A stretch of 64,000 nucleotides of DNA from Acanthosoma haemorrhoidale (lineage: Eukaryota > Arthropoda > Insecta > Hemiptera > Acanthosomatidae): the NCBI GenBank assembly GCA_930367205.1, contig CAKNEZ010000013.1, positions 1 through 64,000 on the forward strand. The letters run 5' to 3'. This document shows, one piece after another, positions 41,735-51,073 of the stretch (its first letter is position 1; each line of letters starts with the position of its first letter). The notes beneath the pieces are model-generated. The model ran no database searches and was not told where the DNA came from. It was given only the letters and a program-made list of their open reading frames with translations. The position numbers were made by a program, and so were the translations under genes.

Positions 41735-44563
41735 ATGAATTCAGAACAATTTGAGAAGTTGATGTTAGTCTTGTCACCTGCTCTGGGAAGTCAAAAAACC
41801 ACACCAGCATTACCACTGACACCATTTGAAAACTATGACCCCAAAACTGAACAGTTTTCGTCATACATGGAGCGTTTTGACAATTATTGTGATCTCAAAA
41901 ACGTCACTGATGATACAAAAAAGGTTCAACTTTTGCGTTCATCAATAGGAAAAGAACATTATAACAACTTAGCCGCTTTTCTGGGACCAGATGATCCTAT
42001 CAAGGAAATCGATTTCATAACCTTGAAGTGCCATTTCGAAAAAATGCTGTCTCCATTAGTCTCAACTGTCGTCTCACAGCACTACTTCCTCAGCATCACT
42101 CAGCAGCCACATCAATCAATTTCGGATTTCATCGCATCTCTGAAGGGAAAGTTGAAAGACTGTGATTTTTACACAACCTGTCCCAGTGCCACCTGTAAAA
42201 AGAGGTTCTCAATAGCTCAAATATTCCTCCGTGCTCAGTTCATCAGAGGCCTGAAGGACAATTGGATACGCGAACAGATCCTTCAAGACACAACCCTCAA
42301 GGATTTCGATGGATTCGTAACGAAGGCCACAGCACTGGAAGCATCTCGATTTGAGTCGGGTCAATTAAATAAGCTACCTGAGAAGCCGCCGGATCAAGTT
42401 ACAGACGCAAACAAGATTGATCGTCGTCAAGAAAGAAATCGTCCCAGCCGCCAGCGTTCTGGGTCTCAAGACAATCGTCATCAGTCCAGCTCTCATCCGC
42501 GTCATCGTTCTCAGTCCCGCAGCACCAGAAGCCGTGTGGATTATCGAGCATTAGGTCTCGATGGCCTTTGTCTCAACTGTGGTCGCTCAAACCATAAATC
42601 GCGTGATTGCAGAACAGAGCGTAAATCCATGAAGTGCCACTCTTGTGGAAAAATCGGGCATGTCACGAAAGTTTGTATCACCACCCTGCTCCGGAAATCG
42701 AAGACCAAGAAGCTGTCAACTGAATACCTTCAAGAGGAAGAGGATCATCACCCCAACAACGAATATGGCATCGTTCGGATTGAAACCGTCGAGGATCTGT
42801 ATGAGGTTGGGCCAGACACCGATAAATACATCGTCACAGTCACTCTCAACAACAAACCGCAATCGTTTGAAGTGGATTCAGGTGCACGTTTCTCCTTGAT
42901 CTCAGAAACTGCTTTCAAGAAACTTGAACTCAACGTACCGCTGCAACCGACTCCAGTCACTTTCCGCTCTTACTCAGATCACCTCATCAAGCCTAAGGGT
43001 AAAGTTAACGTCTCAGTCGCATACAAAGGGAATTCGATGGAAGCCGATTTATTCATAGTCCCAGCAGGACATGACGCTTTACTTGGACGCATGTGGATTC
43101 GTAGTCTCGGGATCAGCCTCAATGAGATTGATAGCCACAAAAACTCAGCTCTCCGTCCAGTTGATGTCAACGCAGTCACTCCGATCGAAGACATCTTCAG
43201 GAAATACGAAGACATTTTCGAAGAAAGGATCGGGTGTGTTCCAAACGTTGAAGTTAAGCTTCAACTTAGAGAAGGGGTGAAACCAGTTTTCGTCCGTGAA
43301 CGGGATGTTCCGTTTGCAATGCGAGAGCGAGTTGAGAGAGAGTTAGCCACGCTAGAGTCTCAAGGAGTCATTAGTCCCGTTGCATCAAATGATTGGGGAT
43401 CGCCACTCGTTGTTATAGCTAAGCCTGATGGTGGTGTAAGGCTGTGTGTGGATTATAAGTGTGGGGTAAACTCCAGACTCGTTGCCTCAAATCACCCTAT
43501 CCGCAGAATAGATGAGGTTCTACATAGTCTCAGAGATTCTAAGTATTTTTGTAAATTGGACTTACACAAGGCATATTTGCATTTGCGGGTCGATGAAGAA
43601 GGGAGCAAGATACAAACGATTTCAACGCATAAGGGTACGTTCAAAATGAATCGCCTCAGTTTCGGAATTAAGACCGCTCCAGCAGAATTCAACCGGATCC
43701 TAGGTCAATTGCTGAACGGCCTACCAAAGGTCGAGGTATACTTTGATGACATCATCTGTCATGGCTCAGATCTCGAAGAATGCTCCAGAACTCTCATCGC
43801 ATGTTTGGAAACACTCAAAGAATATGATCTCCATCTCAATCGTGCTAAATGCTCATTCTTCAAGGAAAGCATAAATTACCTCGGTCATGTAGTGTCACAC
43901 AATCAAATTCAGAAGTGCCCAGCTAAGGTTCAAGCAGTTTCTCGGATGCTGCAACCAAAGAATGTGGATGAATTGAGGAGATTCCTTGGTTTAATCACTT
44001 ATTATTCCAAATTCATTCCAGATTTCTCTTCGAAGTCCTACCCACTACGCTGCTTACTCAGGAAGGGTGAACGATTCTTTTGGTCTACAGCTGCTGAGGC
44101 CTCCTTCCGGAATCTCAAGACAGAGTTGTGCTCAGACAAAGTGCTCATTCCGTTTGACCCTTCAAAACAGGTTATTCTCACAACTGATGCCTCGCCAACC
44201 GGGATAGCCGCAGTACTTAGTCATGAAATTGATGGTCACGAGCGTCCAATCGCCTACGCCTCACGAGCTCTGACGCAGGCTGAGTCAAACTACAGCCAGC
44301 TCGACAGAGAAGCCCTGGCTATCGTATATGCCGCAACACACTTCTTTAACTATCTACTCGGCAAACGTTTTGTTCTCGTCACAGACAATGAGCCGCTTTC
44401 GAGGATTTTTCATCCAGACCGGACACTGCCGCAGATGACCTCTTCGCGTTTACTGAGGTATGCCTCTTTTCTCAGTGGACTCGACTACACCGTTCGATAC
44501 AAGAAAGGGAAAAGAGAACGAGAATGTCGATTGTCTGTCCCGGGCACCAGTCTCTACAGCTAG
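41735..44563 (+). CDS. Gypsy C Gag-protease-RT-RNase H polyprotein (frameshifted before integrase)
   Basis: Starts at ATG 41735 (CACAATGAATTC). Gag is followed by two zinc knuckles CLNCGRSNHKSRDC and CHSCGKIGHVTKVC (about 280-315). The protease motif is EVDSGARFSLIS (about 380) with ALLGRMW at its end. RT runs from NDWGSPLVVIAKPDGGVRLCVDY through KLDLHKAYLHL to VYFDDIICHG (about 669). RNase H has TTDASPTGIAAVLSH (about 816) and VTDNEPL. At about 44514 the run GGGAAAAGAG has one A too many, so the frame leaves the integrase and ends 44563. The integrase continues in the next frame. The gag and pol in one frame resemble insect Mag/Mdg-type elements; clade assignment is not firm. Confidence 0.87.
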   Translation: MNSEQFEKLMLVLSPALGSQKTTPALPLTPFENYDPKTEQFSSYMERFDNYCDLKNVTDDTKKVQLLRSSIGKEHYNNLAAFLGPDDPIKEIDFITLKCHFEKMLSPLVSTVVSQHYFLSITQQPHQSISDFIASLKGKLKDCDFYTTCPSATCKKRFSIAQIFLRAQFIRGLKDNWIREQILQDTTLKDFDGFVTKATALEASRFESGQLNKLPEKPPDQVTDANKIDRRQERNRPSRQRSGSQDNRHQSSSHPRHRSQSRSTRSRVDYRALGLDGLCLNCGRSNHKSRDCRTERKSMKCHSCGKIGHVTKVCITTLLRKSKTKKLSTEYLQEEEDHHPNNEYGIVRIETVEDLYEVGPDTDKYIVTVTLNNKPQSFEVDSGARFSLISETAFKKLELNVPLQPTPVTFRSYSDHLIKPKGKVNVSVAYKGNSMEADLFIVPAGHDALLGRMWIRSLGISLNEIDSHKNSALRPVDVNAVTPIEDIFRKYEDIFEERIGCVPNVEVKLQLREGVKPVFVRERDVPFAMRERVERELATLESQGVISPVASNDWGSPLVVIAKPDGGVRLCVDYKCGVNSRLVASNHPIRRIDEVLHSLRDSKYFCKLDLHKAYLHLRVDEEGSKIQTISTHKGTFKMNRLSFGIKTAPAEFNRILGQLLNGLPKVEVYFDDIICHGSDLEECSRTLIACLETLKEYDLHLNRAKCSFFKESINYLGHVVSHNQIQKCPAKVQAVSRMLQPKNVDELRRFLGLITYYSKFIPDFSSKSYPLRCLLRKGERFFWSTAAEASFRNLKTELCSDKVLIPFDPSKQVILTTDASPTGIAAVLSHEIDGHERPIAYASRALTQAESNYSQLDREALAIVYAATHFFNYLLGKRFVLVTDNEPLSRIFHPDRTLPQMTSSRLLRYASFLSGLDYTVRYKKGKRERECRLSVPGTSLYS

Positions 44564-45968
44564 TGAGTCACAAGCAATGTCGATTGATCAGGAAGTCAAC
44601 GTTCTGTATGCTGAAACACTGCTCCAGATCTCCAGTATGGCTATCACTGCAGACACAGTAGCCAAGGAAACAGGAAAAGACCCAAAGTTGCAAGCATTAC
44701 TGCAGGAGCTTAAGAACAGCCACAAGGATAGCTCGTACACTGTCTCTGGGAACATGTTATTCCGTTCCGATCGAGCAGTAATCCCAAAGTCTCTCCAAGT
44801 GCCAATTCTCCAAGAGCTTCATGCATCGCATTTGGGAATAACTAAGATGAAGAAACTCGCCAGGAGATACGTTTACTGGGAAGGATTGGACAAGGACATA
44901 GAACGTCTTGTAAAGAGCTGTGAATCCTGTGCCAAAGTCCGTCACAGTCCGCAGAAAGCGCCAATTCATCAGCCTGATGAGAATTGGGAGAGAGTGCACA
45001 TTGACTATGCGGGGCCTTGCGATGGCCATTTCTTTTTGATGTGTGTGGACGCAAAGTCGAAGTGGGCAGAAGTTCGCATGATCCGCGATGCTCCGTCCTC
45101 GTTTTCAACAACAACTCTGCTTGAAGGCATATTTTCGGTACATGGTTACCCCTCGGTGATGGTTTCAGACAACGCCGCCATCTTCAAAAGTGAAGAGTTC
45201 CAGCTGTATTGCAAAGAGCGGGGGATATTTCAAAAGTTTAGCGCGCCAAATCATCCAGCCACGAACGGTCTAGCAGAACGCAGCATCCAGACATTGAAAA
45301 GAAGGCTCAAGGCTGCTGCTGATGATCCTGCTCCGCTGTGTTCTAAGCTGCGGAACATAATGTTCCGCTACAGGGCAACACCCTTAGCCTCAGGTCTATC
45401 TCCTTCGGAACTGTACCTAAAGAGAAGGATCCGTACTCGTCTTGATGCTCTGATACCAAACAGCAAACCTCTGGCTCCAACTGTGCCTACTGCATTGCGG
45501 GTTCGTAATCTTCAAGTGGGGGAGAGAGTGCAGGTGAAGATTCGCTTAGAAAACCAAGACGTTTGGCAGTTTGGCACCATCAGGAGAAAACTCGGCCAGT
45601 ACCATTATATTGTCGAGTTGGACACAGGTCGCACCCTGAAACGCCATATTAATCAACTGGTCGTCACCTTGGTTCCGAAGAAAGAAGTCTCCTTAACTCC
45701 TTTGGTTCCACAGCACAGAATGGGGGTGCCATCCAAAACTGAAACTACAAGCTTGCCACTAGACCACCAATCGCCACCAACACCTCCTTCACCACATGTA
45801 AGTAGTCCAGGTACACAGCGCGACTTGTCTAATCCATGCCATCCAAGGCCACCTGTTCAGCCTGGTCCGTCTGGCCCTCCATCGCCTAGCCCTACCAGGA
45901 GCCGGAAAAAGCCGAAGTATCTCGAGGACTATGTCTCCAACTTGTGTTGTGGACCTGTCATTAAATAA
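44514..45968 (+). CDS. Gypsy C integrase part of pol (after one-base frameshift)
   Basis: The open frame continues from the RNase H tail NVDCLSRAP. The H-H-C-C finger is HASHLGITKMKKLARRYVYW...CESC (about 44820-44935). The integrase core shows HIDYAGPC, VSDNAAIFKSEEF and NGLAERSIQTLKR, giving D, D and E, although N-A replaces the usual N-G after the second Asp. A Pro/Ser-rich C-terminus (LDHQSPPTPPSPHVSSPG region) precedes TAA at 45968. Translation of the full protein would need the one-base frameshift to be corrected or bypassed. Confidence 0.86.
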   Translation, partial: ENENVDCLSRAPVSTASESQAMSIDQEVNVLYAETLLQISSMAITADTVAKETGKDPKLQALLQELKNSHKDSSYTVSGNMLFRSDRAVIPKSLQVPILQELHASHLGITKMKKLARRYVYWEGLDKDIERLVKSCESCAKVRHSPQKAPIHQPDENWERVHIDYAGPCDGHFFLMCVDAKSKWAEVRMIRDAPSSFSTTTLLEGIFSVHGYPSVMVSDNAAIFKSEEFQLYCKERGIFQKFSAPNHPATNGLAERSIQTLKRRLKAAADDPAPLCSKLRNIMFRYRATPLASGLSPSELYLKRRIRTRLDALIPNSKPLAPTVPTALRVRNLQVGERVQVKIRLENQDVWQFGTIRRKLGQYHYIVELDTGRTLKRHINQLVVTLVPKKEVSLTPLVPQHRMGVPSKTETTSLPLDHQSPPTPPSPHVSSPGTQRDLSNPCHPRPPVQPGPSGPPSPSPTRSRKKPKYLEDYVSNLCCGPVIK

Positions 45969-45979
45969 GTGGGGGAGAT

Positions 45980-46189
45980 TATAGTGAAGCAGTTATAAAT
46001 AACTATAAGTTTGGTTAGCTGATATAAATAACAGTGTGTTACGAAACCTGGCATGTGTTCAGAAGGTTTCAGTTTGTTTGAGTGTATACATTCTGTTTGT
46101 AATATCTATGTCTCATTGTGTAAATAAATTGTGTCGCGTTATTCAATTACATATAAAAATGTGTCTCATTATTCAGCCCTTGTTACAAC
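45980..46189 (+). repeat. Gypsy C 3' LTR
   Basis: Preceded by GTGGGGGAGA. It differs from the 5' LTR at about two bases (CTTGG/CCTGG and GTCTA/GTGTA). Confidence 0.86.
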
Positions 46190-46190
46190 T

Positions 46191-46880
46191 GGCTCAAATA
46201 GAGAAAGAATTATATGCCATAGTGTTTGGATGTGAGCGTTTCAGACAGTATGTAATCGGTAAACCTTTTGGAGTAGAATCAGATCATAAACCGCTGATCC
46301 CTATTTTAAGACTAAAGATAACTGATATACCAATGAGACTACAAAAAATGCGAATGCGGTTACAACCATATGATATTAAAGTAACTTATACAAGTGGTAA
46401 AAATTTAATAATAGCAGATTTACTATCGAGAGCTCATTTAAAAGAAACTAAAGAGGATGGAGATTCCAGAATGTATATATTAGAACTTACGTTAGCAAGC
46501 GAGATGAGTAATCAAAAGAAACAAAAATATATAGAAGCAACAAAAATGACATAGAATTGCAGACATTGAAAAATACAATAAAAAAAGGTTGGCCAAAATA
46601 AATAAAAGATGTGCCAAATATAGTTAAATATTATCATACTTACCATGCCGACATTTATGAATATGATGACTTACTGTTTAAAAATAATTGTGTAATAGTA
46701 CCAAACGAATTAAGAGAAGAAGTTTTGAGTAAGTTACATTATAATCATTTAGGCATTGAAAAAACAAAAGCTAGAGCGAGAGAAATAGTATTTTGGCCCA
46801 ATATTAATAAAGATATAGAAAACAAAATAAACAACTGTAAAACAGAAAGAAAGTCTAATACCAACATTAATACCAGATAA
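46191..46880 (+). pseudogene. Gypsy B RNase H tail and integrase zinc finger
   Basis: This continues Gypsy B after Gypsy C: QIEKELYAIVFGCERFRQYV and GKNLIIADLLSRAH are RNase H. A stop at 46552-46554 and a further break before 46611 interrupt it. The integrase finger HYNHLGIEKTKARAREIVFW...NNC has its H and H but loses the final Cys through a small deletion. The second frame ends at 46880. Confidence 0.75.
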
Positions 46881-46899
46881 AACATGGGCAACAGTAGGA

Positions 46900-47829
46900 G
46901 CTGATATTTTTTACATTGATAGAAAACCAAACATGTTAGTTGTGGATTATTTTTCTAAATATGTAGATGTTTTACCATTGAAGGATGAAACTAGTGTAAC
47001 AGTTATAAAAGCATTAAATTCCTGTTTTGTATACTGGGGTATACCAGAAGAATTCAGATCAGATAATGGCCCACAATTTTCGAGTTTTCTATTTAAAACG
47101 TTGACAAGAGAATGGAAATTTAAGCATGTTACGTCGAGTCCAACATATCCACAAAGTAACGGAATGGTGGAGCGGCACATACAAACTGTGAAATATGTAA
47201 TTAGAAAAGCTCATTTTGATAAAAAAGATGTGTACTTAGCAATACTAGAATTAAACAACACACCAATATCTAATACAATACCTTCTCCAAATGTGATAAT
47301 GCAAGGTAAAAATGTGAATGGTGTTCTATATGATATACCAAAGTTTAAAAGTGAAGAAAATCCATATATAAAAGGTGAATTGTTACAAAGACAAAGGAAA
47401 CAAAAAATTTTTCATGATCAACGAGCCAAAGATTTGAAAAAATACGAAGAAGGAGAAAATGTTAGAGTTAGAAACAAACAAGGAATGTGGGATCGCGCTG
47501 TAATAATAGATAGAAACATAAACAATAGGGCTTATCAAATTAGGAGAGAGGGAGGCTCCTTATTGACACGTAATAGAATACACTTAAGAAATGATACTAG
47601 CCTACCATTCGAAATAGAAAGTAACGAATATAAACTTGATGAAAATATTAAACCACAAATTTTGGAAAATTCAAATAATAATGGTAAGGTTAATAATACA
47701 GCAGATCAGCAATTAATGAACCAAAGCCAGAGCGAAGATATCAATAATGACAATGACACATATGTAACTCGTAGTGGACGAATCAGTCGTCAGCCAGCAT
47801 ATCTAAAAGAAAACTATGTATCACAATAA
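46900..47829 (+). pseudogene. Gypsy B integrase core and C-terminus
   Basis: The frame is open from before 46933 to 47829. The catalytic core shows ADIFYIDRKPNMLVVDYFSKY, FRSDNGPQFSS and SNGMVERHIQTVK, so D, D and E are all kept here, in contrast to Gypsy A. The C-terminus ends TRSGRISRQPAYLKENYVSQ. A run of A precedes the polypurine region ATGGAGA and the 3' LTR. Confidence 0.8.
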
Positions 47830-47855
47830 AAAAAAAAAACAAAAAAAAATGGAGA

Positions 47856-48004
47856 TGTCATATGGTTTTGTTATTTCTATTAAATGAACAAAGCCGGCTG
47901 ACAATATTAAGGTAACCTATATAACTTGTGACCTAAATGTACTTGATTTTATGGTTGATAAATTATTACTTATATTCAATCAACCCATGTCTTTCATTCT
48001 GACA
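47856..48004 (+). repeat. Gypsy B 3' LTR
   Basis: A 149-bp LTR ending TTCTGACA, followed by GAAGA. It differs from the 5' LTR at about seven positions. Confidence 0.9.
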
Positions 48005-48009
48005 GAAGA

Positions 48010-49210
48010 CACAAGGAAGAGCGGACAAAAGGTGCAGATGGTGTGGGTTTGAGAACGAGAGTGTGGCCCATTTGGTAGGTCAGTGCAACACCCACACTGT
48101 TCTGCACCAGAAGAGACATGACGCAATAGTGAACAGAGTAGAGTCGACAGCAAGAGACAGAGGATTTGCTATTATTGGAAAAAACCAGAGGGTGGATGAG
48201 ACCAGGATGAGACCGGACTTGGTAATAGCGAAAGGTGGCCGTGCCTTTATCATTGATGCCACGGTCACCTTTGAAAACAGGACAGCAACTTTTCAGGTAG
48301 CAAGGACTGGAAAAGAGGAGAAGTATACAGAGACGAGCTGAGAACATACAGAACAGTCTCAGTAGCGGCAATAGTTGTAGGGGCTCTTGGGACTTGGGAC
48401 CCCCAAAACGACACAACTCTTAAACACCTCACCACGCGATCCTATCTAAAGAAGATGAGGTGGATCATCACGTGCGAAACGATCGCGTGGTCGAGGCGTA
48501 TGTACTCAGAGCACCTGTCAGGTAGGACGCAGCGACCGGAGAGATGGTGCAGGCCGGAGATGGGAGAAGCAGAGATGGAAAGTGACCCTACTGGTGTGGA
48601 GGTGGAAGAAGAGAGGGAACCCACAAGCCAAGAAACAACAATACCAGGATTAGAACGAGAAAGAGAAGAAGGAATAAATGACATAACGGTCATAAGCCTC
48701 CAAGAAGAAGCACCACGGCCAAGAATGGAAGCTGGGCAGAGTAAGGACGGAAGAAACAAGCAAGGTTGTGCCAGGAGGGAAGAGGAAGTTGAAACTCACA
48801 CCGAAGAGCATCGCATACGAAGTACTAAAGGGACAGAGCAGGGCTACGCCGGTCTGGGAAACGACGCCGGTCCTGGGAGCGACGCCGGTCCTGGAAGCGA
48901 CGCCGGTCTGGAGGACGACAATGAACTGGAGATCTGCACCGGTCCCGAAATCGACGCCGGGCTAGAGAAGAAAACAAGTCATATAAGAAACGATGAAAGG
49001 GACGAAAGAACAGACAGAAGAGATATAAAGGGACCATGGAGGAGAAGTGACTGGAACCTAGAGGAATGGTCTCAATCTGGACGTCTATGGTGGGAAGGAG
49101 GAGCACTGAGATCGGGAGAAGAGCCAGGCCCAAGTATGTCCCGTGGAAAAAACACTGACAGAACAACCAAGACGTATGAACCGGACAGGCAAGAAGTACA
49201 GCCCCACTAA
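48010..49210 (+). pseudogene. Family B CCHC-RLE endonuclease and acidic tail
   Basis: This resumes family B after Gypsy B. CRWCGFENESVAHLVGQC is the CCHC motif (about 48033). RPDLVIAKGGRAFIIDATV (about 48212) is the RLE core, followed by a frameshift at about 48336. The frame continues through VGALGTWDPQND, keeping the Trp that is a stop in family A, to KHLTTRSYLKKMRW. The tail (48455-49210) is rich in Glu, Arg and Gly and includes the minisatellite-coded DAGPGSDAGPGSDAGL. Confidence 0.76.
48843..48960 (+). repeat. 18-bp minisatellite in family B tail
   Basis: Units around GACGCCGGTCCTGGGAGC; here they stay in frame and encode Asp-Ala-Gly-Pro-Gly-Ser repeats. Homologous to the family A arrays. 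Confidence 0.75.
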
Positions 49211-49663
49211 TCAAAGATATAGAAACACCAATGACATCTCCGGTGGAAGAAGAAGATGATGTAGAAATCCGGGAGGACGAAAAGAGTATGCTGCCCGATG
49301 ACGAGGCAACCCACATGCCATCACCAGTAGCGGAATGCCTGGCGATTCTGGGACTAGGAGGAGGAGACTCAGGGCAGCCGGAAGTTGACGAGGTTGCCCT
49401 GCAGCCGTCGCCGGACTCTGACTGGGACTGGCTGGAAGAGGTAAAAGCCATCGCCGGTCCAAGAGGGTGAGAGAGAAAACAACCAAAAGACATTGAACAA
49501 AAGTAAGGGATTTCCTAGCATGTTAGGAGTCCCGAAACTTATTATATGTGTTACTAAACTGAAAAAGTGTGATATGTAACATAATAAGTGAACTGTAAAG
49601 TGCATCAATGATGATGCATTAGTAATGCCCCACTTTGTTCTTATCAAAATATAGTTGCTTTTA

Positions 49664-49730
49664 TCTCTGTTCTTATCAGCTTAATCTCTGGTACGACTCC
49701 CATCGGGGGTCCAGAAGATTAAACTGATGT
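49664..49730 (+). pseudogene. U2 snRNA-like sequence (3' target side of family B)
   Basis: From TCTCTGTTCTTATCAG through CTTAATCTCTGGTACG and GATTAAACTGAT this aligns to U2 snRNA from just after the branch-site recognition segment through stem IIa and stem IIb. Stem IIb is changed but still pairs (GACTCCC with GGGGGTC), as in a diverged U2 copy. The Sm-site region ATTTTTGG is not conserved (GATGTAGTA instead), so I call it a pseudogene or relic. The U2 5' half is separated from it by family B, if spacer X truly ends in U2-derived sequence. Confidence 0.65.
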
Positions 49731-50330
49731 AGTAATAGCTGGCACGCCGGCCTACCGGCAACCGCCATCCTACCCCCCTCCCCCTTACCATTTCATCTCC
49801 TCGACCATTCGACTCAAATCAAATATTTGAATCCGTTGTGAATCGATTCAATTACCGCTCGCTAATTCGTCTATAATACAATTTATCTCCGCTTTTTTTT
49901 TCTTTTTTTTCTTACCCTACCCTTCCATTTCTTAGAATTTTCATTTTGGGCCCTTCTGAGGAGGCTAAATCCTTCCCATGGACATCTTCTCCTTGCTCAT
50001 GTGTCACTCTCTACTCTCGCGTCTACCTGCTTCCAAGATGGGGTGGACCATTTTTATTACCCTCCTTACCCTGAACCCTTCCTTTAGGTACGTGCCCATA
50101 CCTCACCCCTCCCGTCCAGAGGGCCCGATGGTTCCTACGCCGGCTCATAGGTAGGAGCACCGTCGTATCTTCTCATTCCGCCTCTATTTTAGCTTCTATT
50201 TCTAAGAATCCTTAATCCTCTCGTCCTGCGATCCTTATAAAACCACCAACGGTCCTCCTTGACTCCGGCCTCATCGCTATCAGCAGGGTGGGAGTCTCTC
50301 CTTCTCTCCTCTCCTCTCGTGCATCTACAA
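49731..50330 (-). other. Unassigned sequence between U2-like region and Gypsy D
   Basis: This stretch includes the small hairpin GCCGGCCTACCGGC (49748), C/T-rich runs, and no long ORF. Read on the minus strand, a short frame ending GGFIRIAGRED-stop (about 50280-50212) and GC-richer untranslated-like sequence resemble the tail of a 5'-truncated non-LTR element. I cannot name a family. It meets Gypsy D at about 50330 inside RNase H, next to a GAGAGG-type purine run. Confidence 0.35.
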
Positions 50331-50995
50331 ACAGTGAGAGTTCACAATCAGGATTTGGGTATGTTAACAGAGCTGCATTACTTAAGGCTTGTTTGCTCTG
50401 TTGAAAATCTTCAATAGTTTCTGGTGTCCATACAATCTTAGTTTTATCATTTTTCTTAGCACCCTTAGGAAAATTATTGAGATTTGCTAAATTGCCTGCA
50501 GCATGATGTAGATGCCTGCGATGGAAGTTCAGCATTCCTAAGTAAGACCTTAGGTGTTTTATAGTTCTTGGTAAATCATAGTTGACAATGGCACTCACTC
50601 TGTCAGGATCAGGTTTTGTACCGTTTGACAAAATAAGGTAACCAAGAAAAATTATATTTTCCAAACCAAACTCAGATTTACTGATGTTAATCCGGAGACC
50701 GTCATGGCTGAGTCGTTGAAATACTTGTGATAAGTGATGATTATGTTCTTTAGCATTTGCTGAGGCAATGAGTAAATCATCCAAATATGGGAAAAAAAAA
50801 TCCAGTCCTCTCAAAACTTCATTAATGAAACGTTGGAACGTACTAGGAGCATTGCGTAGTCCAAATGGCATAACATTAAATTCATACAATCCAAAGGGCG
50901 TAATCAGTGTTGTTTTTTTGTTTATCTTCTTCATTAAGAGGTATTTGATAGTAAGCATGGCAAAGGTCTAAATTTAAGAAAATTTATTTATTTAG
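50331..50995 (-). pseudogene. Gypsy D RT and RNase H start
   Basis: The frame is shifted by one extra A near 50925. RT motifs TPFGLYEFNVMPFGLRNAPSTFQ and PYLDDLLIAS (catalytic LDD near 50790) are followed by the connection region and LFVDA, the first RNase H motif, where homology stops at about 50330. Confidence 0.78.
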
Positions 50996-51073
50996 AAGAA
51001 TGTGACTTACATCATCTATCCTCGGAATGGGGTACCGATTAGGTAGTGTCCTGTCATTTAATCTTCTATAGTC

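Larger units (their letters stand above)
41388..46190 (+). mobile_element. Gypsy C LTR retrotransposon nested in Gypsy B
   Basis: The 210-bp LTRs (41388-41597, 45980-46189) begin TATAGTGAAGC and end TTGTTACAAC, with target duplication GGCTC (41383-41387, 46191-46195). The primer-site region is TTGGCGACGAGGAT, and GTGGGGGAGA precedes the 3' LTR. The LTRs differ at about two sites, so it is younger than Gypsy B. The coding region is nearly intact: one extra A near 44514 is the only disabling lesion I see. Confidence 0.92.
38911..48004 (+). mobile_element. Gypsy B LTR retrotransposon, decayed, split by Gypsy C
   Basis: The 149-bp LTRs at 38911-39059 and 47856-48004 are flanked by GAAGA (38906-38910, 48005-48009). 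They differ at about seven sites, so this is among the older insertions. Gag-pol is split by stops and indels and by Gypsy C at 41388. Its Gag and integrase are related to Gypsy A but clearly distinct. Confidence 0.92.
35977..49679 (+). mobile_element. R2/Utopia-like non-LTR element, family B, split by nested Gypsy elements
   Basis: Element sequence is 35977-38910 plus 48010-49679; Gypsy B sits between. Layout is 5' UTR (about 200 bases), N-terminal zinc fingers, RT with YADD, CCHC/RLE endonuclease, acidic tail with an 18-bp minisatellite, and a 3' UTR ending on TCTGTTCTTATCAG (49666-49679). It starts after the same GTGTTGTA of spacer X as family A. U2 snRNA-like sequence follows. The order fits RLE-type elements of the R2/NeSL group; Utopia elements of that group are published as U2 snRNA-targeted. 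Frameshifts, an insertion with a stop, and nested insertions show it is dead. Confidence 0.82.

Noticed and set aside
44500..44530. Programmed frameshift in Gypsy C between RNase H and integrase
   Set aside because: The site is inside pol, at a GGGAAAAGAG run, and no known Gypsy shifts frame there. A one-base insertion or sequencing error is likelier.
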